From Symsagittifera roscoffensis (lineage: Eukaryota > Xenacoelomorpha > Acoela > Convolutidae), in assembly GCF_963678635.1 (NCBI RefSeq), contig NC_087064.1, positions 24,296,539-24,360,538 of the forward strand: a stretch of DNA of 64,000 nucleotides. The letters are read 5' to 3'. The translations under genes and the position numbers were made by a program. Below are positions 1-11,590 of the stretch, in pieces; the stretch's first letter is position 1; every line of letters begins with the position of its first letter. Below the pieces are notes generated by a model. The model searched no databases and was not told where the DNA came from. It saw only the letters and a list, made by a program, of their open reading frames with translations.

Positions 1-379
1 ATCAGTATCGCTATTTTGATACACAGCTTTTACACACAAGTAATGCTTGTTATAAAACTTCAGGCTGCCGCTCAAATCAGTATTTCGTTAATTCTTCGCC
101 CCATACCACGTTTTTACGGCTCGTAAATTTGCGTGCCAATACACCTAAAAAGCTGCTGAGTTTGCGTGCGAAAAACTGGACAAAATTGTTCCTAACAAAG
201 CAAAGCCCTGATTGTTCCGACTGCATTTTAAAGTATATGGAATAATTTTTGGTTTAAGAAAATGGGTGATATTTGAAAAAAAAGAACGTTTTTGTATAAG
301 TTTTTTATTCATCACCCAACAAACTATTTAAAGTACAAAATGATATATTTCGCTTACAGCGAAGTAATAAACAAACGAT

Positions 380-740
380 TTCTTAGAAGGACTAAGATTC
401 CTCTTACGAGTGATTAGCATGAAATATATTGCGGGTCAGTTGTTCCAAATTGGCGAAACTGGCTTTTTTCAAACACCCATAACTTAACGAAAAATGACCA
501 TAGGTGAAGTATCTTTTTAATTTGATCTCAGGTTTTTTTGTAATATGTTTCGAAAATTATTTTTGTTTAATTTGCTTGCTAAAAAGACTAAATTTGCCAT
601 GTGAAAGAAAAACACCCCGAGCACTAGCATTTTCTTTGAAAGTAGTCGGAGCAAAACTAAATTTTGGGTTGACAATATCAAAAACAAAACTGCTTGTATC
701 AAGGCAAAGTCCTGATTGTTCCGACTGCCATCTATTTAGC
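380..740 (-). repeat. Dispersed repeat family R, minus copy
   Basis: The reverse complement of this stretch follows, block by block, the plus-strand copies near 5.7, 6.5 and 7.5 kb. Shared blocks are the one around GCGCGATATATTTCGCGC, the CCAATTTGGGACAA phrase, and the terminal block GGCAGTCGGAACATTCAGGG, whose reverse complement sits at about 690-729. A second partial terminal block in the same orientation is at about 201-224. The copies are diverged and have no coding content; the family looks like a non-autonomous mobile repeat of unknown class. Confidence 0.55.
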
Positions 741-1084
741 CGCGAATATATTTTGGTAAATTAAAAATTGGCAAAGGTATTTTGGCTAATCAGATTAAAA
801 TTAAATGTTGGAGCTAAAGTTGTGTATGGAACTAAAAAAAAACAATTAGCTGCCTCAAATCAATTTGGAACGATATTGTAGCGCTGGAAAAAGCACCACT
901 CGTGTAAACTAAAAAACGAGGATATAGCGACTTGCATGCGTGCCGCCTAGCATGCGCAAATAGAGTAATTATCCGATTAGTTTTCTAATCACAACCTGCA
1001 AAAACGAATTTTATTTGAATAAAATATGCAGTGTCGGGTCTTACTCATTTTCTTCGGAAAACGAAGCAATAAACTGCAAAATTT

Positions 1085-1180
1085 TGAACCGAATTATTAG
1101 GACCTCAATTAACCCAGGAGTGATTTGCATGAAAATTGCCGTATGGAAACTATGAATTATACTTTTTGAACTCCAAAGAT
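1085..1180 (-). repeat. Dispersed repeat family R, short minus fragment
   Basis: A short, diverged fragment. ACCTCAATTAACCCAGGAG and the following GCATGAAAATTGCC resemble the reverse complement of the central block of the R family (the ...TTTAATCCGTCTT... segment followed by the CGCGATATATT segment). Assignment rests on local wording only. Confidence 0.3.
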
Positions 1181-3068
1181 TCCCGAGTCGGCGTGTTTTT
1201 TCGGGAAAATTGGTCAAATAAAATGACTACCGCTTGTGTATTTCTAACACTCTTTTAAAAAAACAAGTACATAACGAAGTCGAATTAAAATGCAATGTAT
1301 TTCAACCATAAGGTCATGCTTTAGTGGATGTGGTGTCGGGCCCGAGCGGACGGCTATGCCTTAGTGGAATACTGGCTAAATAATTTTTGAAATTTTGAAT
1401 CCTGGAATCCTGGAGGAAAAAAAATAATAAAATTTATTAATTTTTCTTGTAGAATATTTTTAATTCAAAAGAATATTTACCATAAAGCGTTCATTGAAGT
1501 TTCCAAAACTAGTTCCACAAATTAATTAAAATCATTCAAATGAAGACTTACTTGGCCCATTCCAATAACTAAATGTGGTACTTGATTTTGCGTGGAAAAT
1601 TAGGTTTTAGGAATGATGTTTTTGATGAACACTGGAATTTCGGCTGCATTTTACTATAAATTAGATATCAGTTATTGAATAGCAAAGCTAATCAACTTGT
1701 TTTCCACAGATTTAGCGCTGCATATTACCAGATCCGTACAAGAATTCTCAACACCTCGAGAAAATATTGGGAAAACCGTTGTGAAAATAGTATTGAGCTA
1801 TGTGTACAGAGCTGAGCCAATTCATGTGCATCAAATTTGCATCAATAATCGTATGGCATTTTCAGTTCTTAAATACAATCAAAGATTCGACAAGAAATCT
1901 GTTATGAAAAGTTTTGTTTCAATGAAGCTTTTTTCACGCTGTTTTATTGAATTACATTTTCAATTTATTCATAAATACTCTTAATTCTTATAATGGATAA
2001 AGGCGCAAAAAACCTGCCTGCATAAGTGATTGAAGTCTGTTGAGTTTTGGAGAGCATAAATTTTAGCAAGCAAAGCAATCTTACCAAAAATATATTGACC
2101 ATGAAAAAAATGAACACCTTGATAATAACTCACCTTTGTTCACCAGAAGCCACAACTCACGAGATTACAGCAAGATCAGAAGCAACTGAAAACCTGGTGT
2201 ATTTGATTATAGAATCAATGAAAACAACAAAAAATTACAAGGGTGAAAACTATATATTTTTTGCAGAAATAATGTTGTCATGAAATTTTGTTTCGGTTGG
2301 CGGACTGAAATGTATTTTTTAACTCTGGGATGATTGCAGAAAGGGAGTCAAGAATGGATATGAAGAACAGTAATAAATTAAGCTTAAGATATTTCTCAAT
2401 AAAAGCACGCTTTTGAATTAGGAAGATTTTAATCTGTGGTGTTTTTTAAAATAACCAGTAAAACAAACCATCTGATGAGGTTCAAGTAGACTAAACGGGA
2501 AGCAATGATTACTGCCAACTCTTAATGCAAAAGGTAATTACGACCGGAATTATAAAAGAAATGCGAATTTTTTGTCTAAGGAAAAATGCCACATTTCTTC
2601 CAATCAGGTTTTTTCTTCTAGTTAAATATAAAAATTACGGGGAAAACCTACTGAAAATTCATAAATCTACATATGGCTATTTTTGACACGTTTAAAGATT
2701 AGACCGATCACTTATAGAGAAATTGTCTACTCTCAAAAATGCCAGCGTTCTTTCAAGCGTTTTTCGCTCAAGTGCTAGCTATGAAAAAATGATTAACAAA
2801 ATGAAAGAATATATATAATGTTCCAAATTTGGTAGCTCTTTACCTCAACCTTTTAATTTATCCCAGTATAAAGCCAACGATGATATCACTTGGAATTGTA
2901 CGGCAAATAGGAATCTTTACGCATTATGGGGGTTTGATAATTGCCATATGAGCGAACATTCTAATTTTTGGTAACCGCCGAACTACAGGGAAAAATTCGT
3001 CCATCTCAGAAATCATTCCAAATTGAATTGAGTCTAGCTAAGTGATTCAAAAGAATCCGTTTTTTAAA

Positions 3069-3387
3069 ATTATCGTAGGTTTTTAAAAGAAAATGTACTT
3101 CAACTCTCTTTCTATAAATGTCAAGGCTTCGTATGTATGTTCACATGAAAACTTTACAATCAATAAAAAGCACTGATTCAGTTGTCATGCCAATTTTTGA
3201 ATATATGTTTATACATACATACATACATTATGTATGTATGTATGTATAAACCTATATTCAAAAATTGGCATGACAACTGAATCGGTGCGTTTTATTGATT
3301 GTAAAGTTTTCATGTGAACATACATACGAAGCCTTGACATTTATAGAATGAGTTTGAAGTACATTTTCAAAAAAAATCTATGATAAT
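3069..3387. repeat. Long near-perfect palindrome (fold-back element)
   Basis: Two arms of about 159 bp are reverse complements around a single central base near 3229. The outer arms carry AAAATGTACTTCAA and its complement TTGAAGTACATTTT; further in, AATTTTTGAATA pairs with TATTCAAAAATT. The centre is a run of CATA/TATG repeats. Only a few mismatches and small indels separate the arms. There is no ORF. It is most simply a fold-back MITE; clear target duplications were not found. Confidence 0.85.
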
Positions 3388-5654
3388 AGAAAAAATCATT
3401 TAGGTAGTCTCCATTCAAAATCCCTCCCTCGGGAAAAGCATAGATCCGCTTCTGCATTTGTATATGAGCAGGACCTTACAAACGAGATCCTGTAAACTAA
3501 TTGACAGAAGAAAGAAAAACGATATTTAGGCTTGTAATACACAAAAATTTTAATTTCTCTCGAGGCGGCGAGCTGATCTAGCTCAGAAAATGTTTCCAAA
3601 TGAATGACGACCAGCTATTTGGATGAATTGTTGATTACAAGATGCAAGAACAAAAGAAACTTTTTTAATGAAATAATGAACATCTGAAATGTTCACATAC
3701 GATGAATGAAGACCAACCCCCCCCCCCCCCCGAACTTCCAGAACTCAACCTACCTCACCAACCAAAGGGTCCCTTTGGTATTGTTGTCTTATGACATCCG
3801 TTTCTGGCCGACCAACCCTAAAATTTTTCTAAAGGCGCCTTGGAAAATATATACTAACATTGAAAGGGAGCGCTCGCCGAATTAAACGCGAACTTTTGTC
3901 ATAGTTTTCCTAAAAATTCCAAAAAAACGGCATTTTTGACCTGTTTTTTGAGCAATTTTTTTTGTCAAAATAGGGTCTTTATAGTGTTCTGGGAACGCTT
4001 AGAAAATCAAATTGGTCAATCTAAGAAAAAAGCCGTCAACATGTTTTAAACAATTTTGAAAATCAGCCCCCTCCTTTAGAAAATCCCTAGATCTGCCCTC
4101 GATTAAAAATTTTATGAAAATTTCATGGGAAACCATAGAAACTAAACGAGATCTAAGCATTCTTATGAAAGGAGTTCCAATAAAATTTCAATTTCAAAAG
4201 ACTTCGAGCATTTTAGAGGAAACCAAAAAAATGAAGACTTTGTTCGATTACAAAAATCAAAAAAAAATTCTGAATGTTATCAATTACAAAAATGAATCAT
4301 AATTATAGAAAAAAGTAAACATTGATAATCTGAAAAAATATTGTGGTTTTCTCTCAGTAGACAAACAAAAATAAACCAGTAGCAGTGATATGTCTGTATC
4401 ATACCTGTCAGAAAAAAATGTATACGAACAACCCATTTTTCTCCATAAAAATAAGGAACACTGTCATGAACTTTGAAAATTTTTTGATTTTATTTTTTTG
4501 ATTTTTTTTTTCATACATTTCAATTTTAAAAAATGATGCCCACCCATCAATGCCAAAGTTGAAAAAAAAATTGCTGTAAGAAAATGAAAGAAGATATTAG
4601 AGACACACTTGATTGGCATTAATTGACGGACAAATTGTACTTGTATCGGTGATATCGAAGAGATATCCACTGATGTAATCAGTTTAATTCAACTTAGGTA
4701 TCTTAATTTAGAGCATTTTGCACACAATTCATCCATTTAAATAATGTCAAACATGACGTAATGACGTTCAGGCTCAAAGATTTCTGCTGCTGTTTAGAGC
4801 AAACTGTTCTGCTCATTGAAAAAATCTGGTTCAGTCTGCCTTCCAATACCTAGTAAGTGTTCTAACTCAGATCTGAAACAATCTGTATCAGATCTAGTTT
4901 TCAGACCTAAACTAGGTTGCGAAAAGTTAATATAATGCTTGGATACATTAAGAGTGAGATAATTCAGATCTAACTTCCGATTTGCATTTTCTTTCTTGGT
5001 TTTTTCTGATCTAAAAAAAATGAAAGCTTTTGAACACAATTTTGCAATTTTAGGTTTACTGTTTTTTTTAATAGCAAGTACACTAGCAAAGTCTCAAAAT
5101 TTCCGAAAAATGAGATAAACAATGGAAACGCATAAGTAGCGAATGATAAACAAAAGTTCTTATAGGTCTTTTAATATGTCAATTTTTAAAAGTTTTTTAA
5201 AACTACTGAACAAAAATTTAGTTTGACAAAAAACTGTTTTCATAATTATTTAAAAAATTTTTGCTCAAAATGCATGTATAATAACTTAACTAAGGTTTTC
5301 TCAGATCTCATTTCGGAAATGAAGTTTATTTTTCAAGGTTAAAACAGATCTAGAATATTTTGATTCAGATTCAAAATTCAGATGTAAAAAATTTAATTCC
5401 AGATCTGAAATGAAAATATTCAGATCTGACAATCAACCTACTTAAGAAATAGAGAATTTCAAATCTAGTGAAGAAAATCCGCTGGGTACGGGCTATGAAA
5501 AATGTTCAGTTTCCATGCGGTTATTACAAAAATTTAATATATAATATCATTTTTCGAGCAATTTGAAAAACGAGCAAAACACTTTCAGGAAGCAGATCAA
5601 TAGATAAAGAGAGTCGTTAATAGCTGTTAAATTTGTTTTCGGAGAAACAGAGTA
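3388..5654. other. Non-coding AT-rich stretch
   Basis: Nothing coding is supported. A pure C-run lies at about 3716-3731. Several phrases with AGATCTGA/TCAGATCT wording recur between 4850 and 5470, giving a loosely repetitive texture without a clear period. Confidence 0.5.
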
Positions 5655-6186
5655 AGTTTTGCGACTATCATAACGAAAGTAATGGAATAATTGTGCTCCG
5701 GGTGGTTTTTTCTTCAATAAATTTCGACTTTTTAACTAGCCATTTTTGACAGATTTTTTTATATCACTCAAAAGGTATTGCTGTCTTGAGCCTAAATTTG
5801 AAAAGATATTTCACCTGTGATTATTTTTTGTAAAGTTATGGGGGTTTAAATATTGCCATTTTGTCCAATTTGGGACAACTAACGCGCGATATATTTCGCG
5901 CTATTAATGCTTAATCGGAGATTTAATCCGTCTTAAAAATTATTCCAAATTGGTTGAAAGAAGCTAATTTGCCATAATTGATTTGTTACAAGGCGCAAAA
6001 TCTATCCTTTTGTACTTTATATGGCGTGTGGGGTGATGATTTTCAAAAAAGAATTCAAATTTTAGAGAAAAAAAATTTCATTTTATTTTATTAAAATTAT
6101 TTTTTTTTATTTTATTACTGCTCCATAAACCTTAAAAGGCAGTCGGAACATTCAGGGCTTTACCTTGATACGAGCAGTCTTGTTAT
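5655..6186 (+). repeat. Dispersed repeat family R, plus copy 1
   Basis: This is the first of three plus-strand copies in tandem-like array. It begins near ACGAAAGTAATGGAATAATT, passes through TTATGGGGGTTTAAATATTGCC, then a CGCGATATATTTCGCGC core, a TTTATATGGCGTGTGGGG block, and ends with GGCAGTCGGAACATTCAGGG followed by a GATACGAGCAGTCTTGTT tail. The same block order recurs near 6.5 and 7.5 kb. Confidence 0.8.
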
Positions 6187-6464
6187 CGATATGTAATTGA
6201 TTATTGTTCTAAGAAAATCAAAATACTTAAAATCTGATGTAATCTTTTTGTTTCCCACTTTATGATACTTTCGCATTTTTTTTTGAAAGTTAGTTTGAGA
6301 TGAAGAAACGCATTTTAATTTTATTGAACAAGGCACGTTGCATTAGTTTGATAAACCTCCACTAGGCTTACTTTTGCCCCGTTTTTACTCCGATTGTGGC
6401 CTTTTTTGAAATTTGATTTGTCTATCGTTCGAATAGGCGATACGATACAATCAGCTTGTTTTCG

Positions 6465-6840
6465 ACTTTTATTTAGCCGTTTTTGACAAAATACTTTTAT
6501 ATGATTCAAAAAGTATTGTTGTCTTGAGCTTAAAAGTAGAAAAATATGTTTTACTTGTAATCATTTTTTGTAAAATTATGGGGGTTTACAGATTACCGTT
6601 TATGCCAATTTGGGACAATTAACGCGCGATATATTTCGCGCTTTTAACGCGCAAGCGGAGATTTAATCTGTCTTAAAAATCGTTCCAGATTGGTTGAATG
6701 AAGCTTATTTTTCGTAAGTACTTTGTTACTAGAAGCAAAATCTATCACTTTGTTCTTTATATGGCGTGTGGGGGATGTTATTACTGCTCCTTAGACCTTA
6801 AAAGGCAGTTGGAATGTTCAAGCCATCGCCCTGATACGTG
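6465..6840 (+). repeat. Dispersed repeat family R, plus copy 2 (shorter)
   Basis: Same block order as the copy at 5655-6186 but lacking the opening segment. It starts at the TTTTTGACA block and keeps the ATGGGGGTTTACAGATTACC phrase, the CGCGATATATTTCGCGC core, the TTTATATGGCGTGTGGGG block and a slightly altered GGCAGTTGGAATGTTCA terminal block. Confidence 0.75.
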
Positions 6841-7458
6841 TTACTAATAAAACAAGACACACTAAATACTCCTTTTGTACTTTAACTTAGCTTGTAGGAG
6901 TTGGATAATTTAAAGAACAAAAAAAAATTTTTGTTTGTTTTCGATTTTTCGTCAATTTTTCTTTGAAAAAAAAACTTCAATTAACCTTGAAAAGAAGTCG
7001 CAATTTTCAGAGCTTCGCTAATGAAATTCAGGTTTCGCAAAATAAGATATTTATTTGCATTTCTGAAGAAAAAATAGAAAAATAGCACTAACATGATTAT
7101 CATTTGAAAATATCTAAGAGAAATGGGTACAATTTGCCACAAAATTAGGTTTCTGCACTATCTCCTGCTCTATAAATTTTTCTGGTTTATAATCAGCGAA
7201 AATCTAAATTTCTGTTAAATTCTGCTTTTTTAGAAAAATTTTAGCGCTTGATGACAATGTACCCCGGCCTGCCTCGTTAACTAGTGTCAAGGTATTCACA
7301 TGATTCCAAAAACTGTTTTGAGAACAAAAGAAACATTTAAAGCGCTGTTTTTTCAAATTCCACTTACACCAGTGCTTAAAAGACGCGTCATGACTCTTTT
7401 TTTGTTCCTACTATTGAAAATGGAGAGAAAATTTGTATTCGGGTTTGTTTTAGTTTTT

Positions 7459-7975
7459 TGCTCCGACTTTCGACACGAAAGTAACGGAATAATTGTGCTC
7501 GGGGTGGGTTTTTTTTTCTTCAGGCAAATTTCTACATTTTAACTAGCTATTTTTGACGGAATTTTTATATATCATTCGAAATGTATTGTTGTCTTGAGCT
7601 TAAATTTGAAAAGCTATTTCACCTGTGATCATTTTTTGTAAAGTTATGGGGGTTTAAAGATTGCCATTTTGGCCAATTTGAGACAATTAGCGCGCGATAT
7701 ATTTCGAGCTATTAACGAGTAAGCAGAGACTTAATCCGTCTTGGAAAGCGTTCCAAGTTGGTGGTTGAAAGAAGCATATTTGCCATAATTGATTTTTTCC
7801 AATGAGCAAAATCTATCCTTTTAAACTTTATATGGCGTGTGGGGGGATGTTTTTCATAAAAAATTCAAACTTTCAATTTAAGTTATAACACTTAATTTTT
7901 TTGTTATAACTGCTCCATAAACTTCAAAAAGCAGTCGGAACATTCAGGGCTTTGCCGTGATACGAGCAGTCTTGT
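7459..7975 (+). repeat. Dispersed repeat family R, plus copy 3
   Basis: Nearly full-length third copy with the same blocks as the one at 5655-6186, from ACGAAAGTAACGGAATAATT to the GATACGAGCAGTCTTGTT tail. The core here reads GCGCGATATATTTCGAGC. No open frame is conserved between copies, so the family looks non-coding. Confidence 0.8.
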
Positions 7976-9429
7976 TCTTTTTGTTTTCCACGCAATAACA
8001 AGTATTAAAAATATTCATCGGAATCCTCGAGTCGTATTAATCCCCTTCCACAACCAGTTTGAGTTTTTTGATGTTTGCTCTAATTTCAAGCAAATAAAGC
8101 AATCGAGCAGGTCTGTAAAACGGAAGCAAGACGAAAAAGCTTAGTCCCAGTTGTTTAGGAAGCTTCTTATAGCGCTTTCATGACAACAAAAAACCCAAGG
8201 AAAAAATCGGCTAAAGTTTAAAAGGACTTTCTTTTTAAGATTTTCGATTCTTTTTTAAAAGAAAAAAATTGTTGTCAATTATTTTCACTCACGCTATCCA
8301 AAATGCTTTGTTTCTAGGCTTTTATTCAGATCCTCTCGTAAGCGAACGAACAAAAACATCACAATTGCAGACCAATCAGTGTTTTATTCTACTTTGTTGT
8401 CGGAACTTTCTGTGCTACTTGCAATAGCAACCGGCTTCTCGTTATTAAAGTTGGTTTTAAAATCTAAGTTTTTCATCAATGCAATCACAAAAACTGTACA
8501 GTTTATTAATTTATTAATTTTTTGTTTGAACCTGCACCTTGTTTAAAATAGAAACTTTTGATGGCGTTTCACAGCACTTTGATTTGAGTGATACTTTGAG
8601 GCTGACTGATAGCAAAACAAAACTGCTATGATTTTTTTTTAAAAAAATGCTCCATAGAATTAAAGTGAAATTGCATACAGCAAGAAAAGTCGCTACTAGA
8701 ACGCCAGTATATGTTAACTCTACATAGCTGCTAAAATACAGTGGCTAGCATAGACAATTGCTAATCTCGTTTTGACGACTCGAGCTCTAAAGGTTTTGGA
8801 GTTTTTCTAAGAAATAAAAAAAGACTAATTTGGCAGAGATATTTTTTATCAGAAAAAAGATAGGCTTGGAATCAAAATGATGTTTGAAATAATATGAACG
8901 AAGAATTTTTTCATTCTGAAAAGCGTGAAAAAGATCTATTTGTTTAGCAAAACATTGTAAAAACAAGTTGCTACTTCTGTGAAATATACTTTGGTTTGCA
9001 ACAGAGTTTTCGAAAATGTAAACTGGATAAGAAAACGATTTCGCAATTGGCTTTGGTCGAGGAATGTTTAAATTTTTTCAGATACTACAAAGATTTATTT
9101 TTCTGATTAGATTTACCATTCAGCTCAAGTTTGTAACTTGCTGTGTTTTTGTTCCATAGACAACGAGTGCTGTAGAAATCTTGCACTGGTATAAGGCTTC
9201 TATCTGACTAAATTTTAAAGTAACTCCATTAATCCACTAATGAAGAAAATAACTGAATCTTTCAACATGGTACTTGAACGCGTTCAGAAAATGAAGAAAA
9301 ACTTAATTCGCGAAAGAAGAATTTACAGAAGAACCCTTTTTAGTTTCCATTTTATGGTTACAGAACAAATAAGTGCAAATGACAGACCAGCTAAAACTGA
9401 ATCATACATTAAAAGCCTAACCAATATTT
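7976..9429. other. Non-coding stretch
   Basis: No recognisable gene or repeat boundary. The 85-codon ORF at 9240-9497 runs into the tandem duplication and shows no known domain. Confidence 0.4.
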
Positions 9430-10237
9430 GCAAAAGTTTATTGAGAAAAATTAATTATTTTCAATCCCTCTCCATGCTCATCGAAAACGCACACTGATAC
9501 TGTTAATCAACTCGAAATTTACTAGAAATGGCAACATCTCCGCAAAAAATGACGAAGTAAAAGACTTAGCAAAGCTTTCTTCGAAATTGAGGCAGAAAAT
9601 GGCCATCGAGTAAATCCCCAATCCCCGACACCAACTGAAAATGTTTGTTCAAAAAAGACACTTTCACACAGTTTGAATACTGCCTCACAGACCTCGAGTG
9701 AAAATTGAAGAAAAGACGCTCTTGCAAAATAAGACGAGAAGAAACTGAACGCCAGACAGAGGTTCAGCTTTTTGTGTAAAACAGATATCCAGCTGCAATC
9801 AATTAAGAGTCACTAAGAGTTCGATGTTTTTGTCGAGGGAAGCTGTCGATAGCTTATTGAAGTCACAATCAAGGGAAAAGAATATCTGGAAGAAGCTTTG
9901 GATATCAGCGGGTTTTGTCGAAGCAGGTCCAAATTTCATTGGCTTTTAAAGACACTCAGACCGAAAAAGACAAATTTAGAAGTTGGCTGCCGGCCCGAAA
10001 AAAAGTGGAACACCTGCCGCCGATTCAAAATGTCAACTTTGGTCCTGCTACGGGATATTCGCAATATTTGAAACGCTATATACAATGATTTTGACCTTGA
10101 TGCAGACCATGTAGACTACGTCAAACTATCTCCCCTTTATCCTTGTATCGTTCGCCCAACAGCCGTTGTTGCTTGTCACCTCAGCAAAGTTGGGTTGCCA
10201 GCAATGTTCATATGTTAATGTCGCTCCGACTATTCTT
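9430..10237 (+). repeat. Tandem duplication, unit 1 (808 bp)
   Basis: This block is repeated head-to-tail immediately downstream with a constant 808-bp offset. By eye the two units differ at about two bases (G/C within the CAAAAAA(G/C)ACAC phrase and G/A in the GTATC(G/A)TTCGCC phrase). The content reads like decayed coding DNA with frames closed by stops. I could not assign it to a family; it may be the gag end of the decayed BEL element downstream. Confidence 0.95.
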
Positions 10238-11045
10238 GCAAAAGTTTATTGAGAAAAATTAATTATTTTCAATCCCTCTCCATGCTCATCGAAAACGCAC
10301 ACTGATACTGTTAATCAACTCGAAATTTACTAGAAATGGCAACATCTCCGCAAAAAATGACGAAGTAAAAGACTTAGCAAAGCTTTCTTCGAAATTGAGG
10401 CAGAAAATGGCCATCGAGTAAATCCCCAATCCCCGACACCAACTGAAAATGTTTGTTCAAAAAACACACTTTCACACAGTTTGAATACTGCCTCACAGAC
10501 CTCGAGTGAAAATTGAAGAAAAGACGCTCTTGCAAAATAAGACGAGAAGAAACTGAACGCCAGACAGAGGTTCAGCTTTTTGTGTAAAACAGATATCCAG
10601 CTGCAATCAATTAAGAGTCACTAAGAGTTCGATGTTTTTGTCGAGGGAAGCTGTCGATAGCTTATTGAAGTCACAATCAAGGGAAAAGAATATCTGGAAG
10701 AAGCTTTGGATATCAGCGGGTTTTGTCGAAGCAGGTCCAAATTTCATTGGCTTTTAAAGACACTCAGACCGAAAAAGACAAATTTAGAAGTTGGCTGCCG
10801 GCCCGAAAAAAAGTGGAACACCTGCCGCCGATTCAAAATGTCAACTTTGGTCCTGCTACGGGATATTCGCAATATTTGAAACGCTATATACAATGATTTT
10901 GACCTTGATGCAGACCATGTAGACTACGTCAAACTATCTCCCCTTTATCCTTGTATCATTCGCCCAACAGCCGTTGTTGCTTGTCACCTCAGCAAAGTTG
11001 GGTTGCCAGCAATGTTCATATGTTAATGTCGCTCCGACTATTCTT
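10238..11045 (+). repeat. Tandem duplication, unit 2 (808 bp)
   Basis: Second unit of the head-to-tail duplication. The junction shares only a couple of bases (TT) with the flank. The near identity means the duplication is recent relative to the decay of the sequence inside it, or that it reflects an assembly artefact. Confidence 0.95.
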
Positions 11046-11590
11046 TCAAAAATCGCATTCTTTTCGCCACTCATTAAATCACGCAATCCATCAATAGTTT
11101 AACCTTTCTCCAGAAGTTTTATTTTGCAACTCCAACAACTCAACAATCACTAACTACCAAAAACGTTCGTTACAACTCAATTGTGTAATTGCAAACATAC
11201 CATTTCAACTGCATTCACAATCAACAAAATCTCATTACCTGATGCTTATAAAACTTTCACTTCCAAGCGGCGGAAGAAAAGGGTAACAGTAACAACAATA
11301 TAATTCATCCGAATTAAAAGATACTGCTCTCTCGAACGACAAGAAACAAGCGAGTTTGTCGTCAAACATCCACTGTTAACCGGTGTAAAAAACAGAACCC
11401 TCCCCTACCCTGTGCTTGCATTGGAAAGCTAATCAAGCACAGACTTGACCACTGCTGTTGTATGGTGTGTTTCCTGTTCTATCCACTCAAATGTCTCTGC
11501 AAGCCTCGCTTAGTGTCTAAGCTCATTTGATCAAAAGTCAAAAAAACTGAAGAACGGTTTCGGTTCGACTAAACTCATCCCATTCAGCAA
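11046..11590. other. Non-coding spacer between duplication and BEL remnant
   Basis: No open frame of interest. It may be part of the same decayed element as the downstream BEL-like coding remains, but no motif proves it. Confidence 0.35.

Larger units (their letters stand above)
1..3068. other. Gene-poor AT-rich flank
   Basis: No convincing gene is seen. Short ORFs such as 1697-1984 and 2047-2283 have no recognisable domain and read like chance frames in AT-rich DNA. The recognisable content is copies of a dispersed repeat, listed separately. A strongly diverged plus-strand copy may lie at about 2840-3030: it shares the phrase around ATGGGGGTTTGATAATTGCC with the clearer copies near 5.8 and 7.6 kb. 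Confidence 0.6.
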
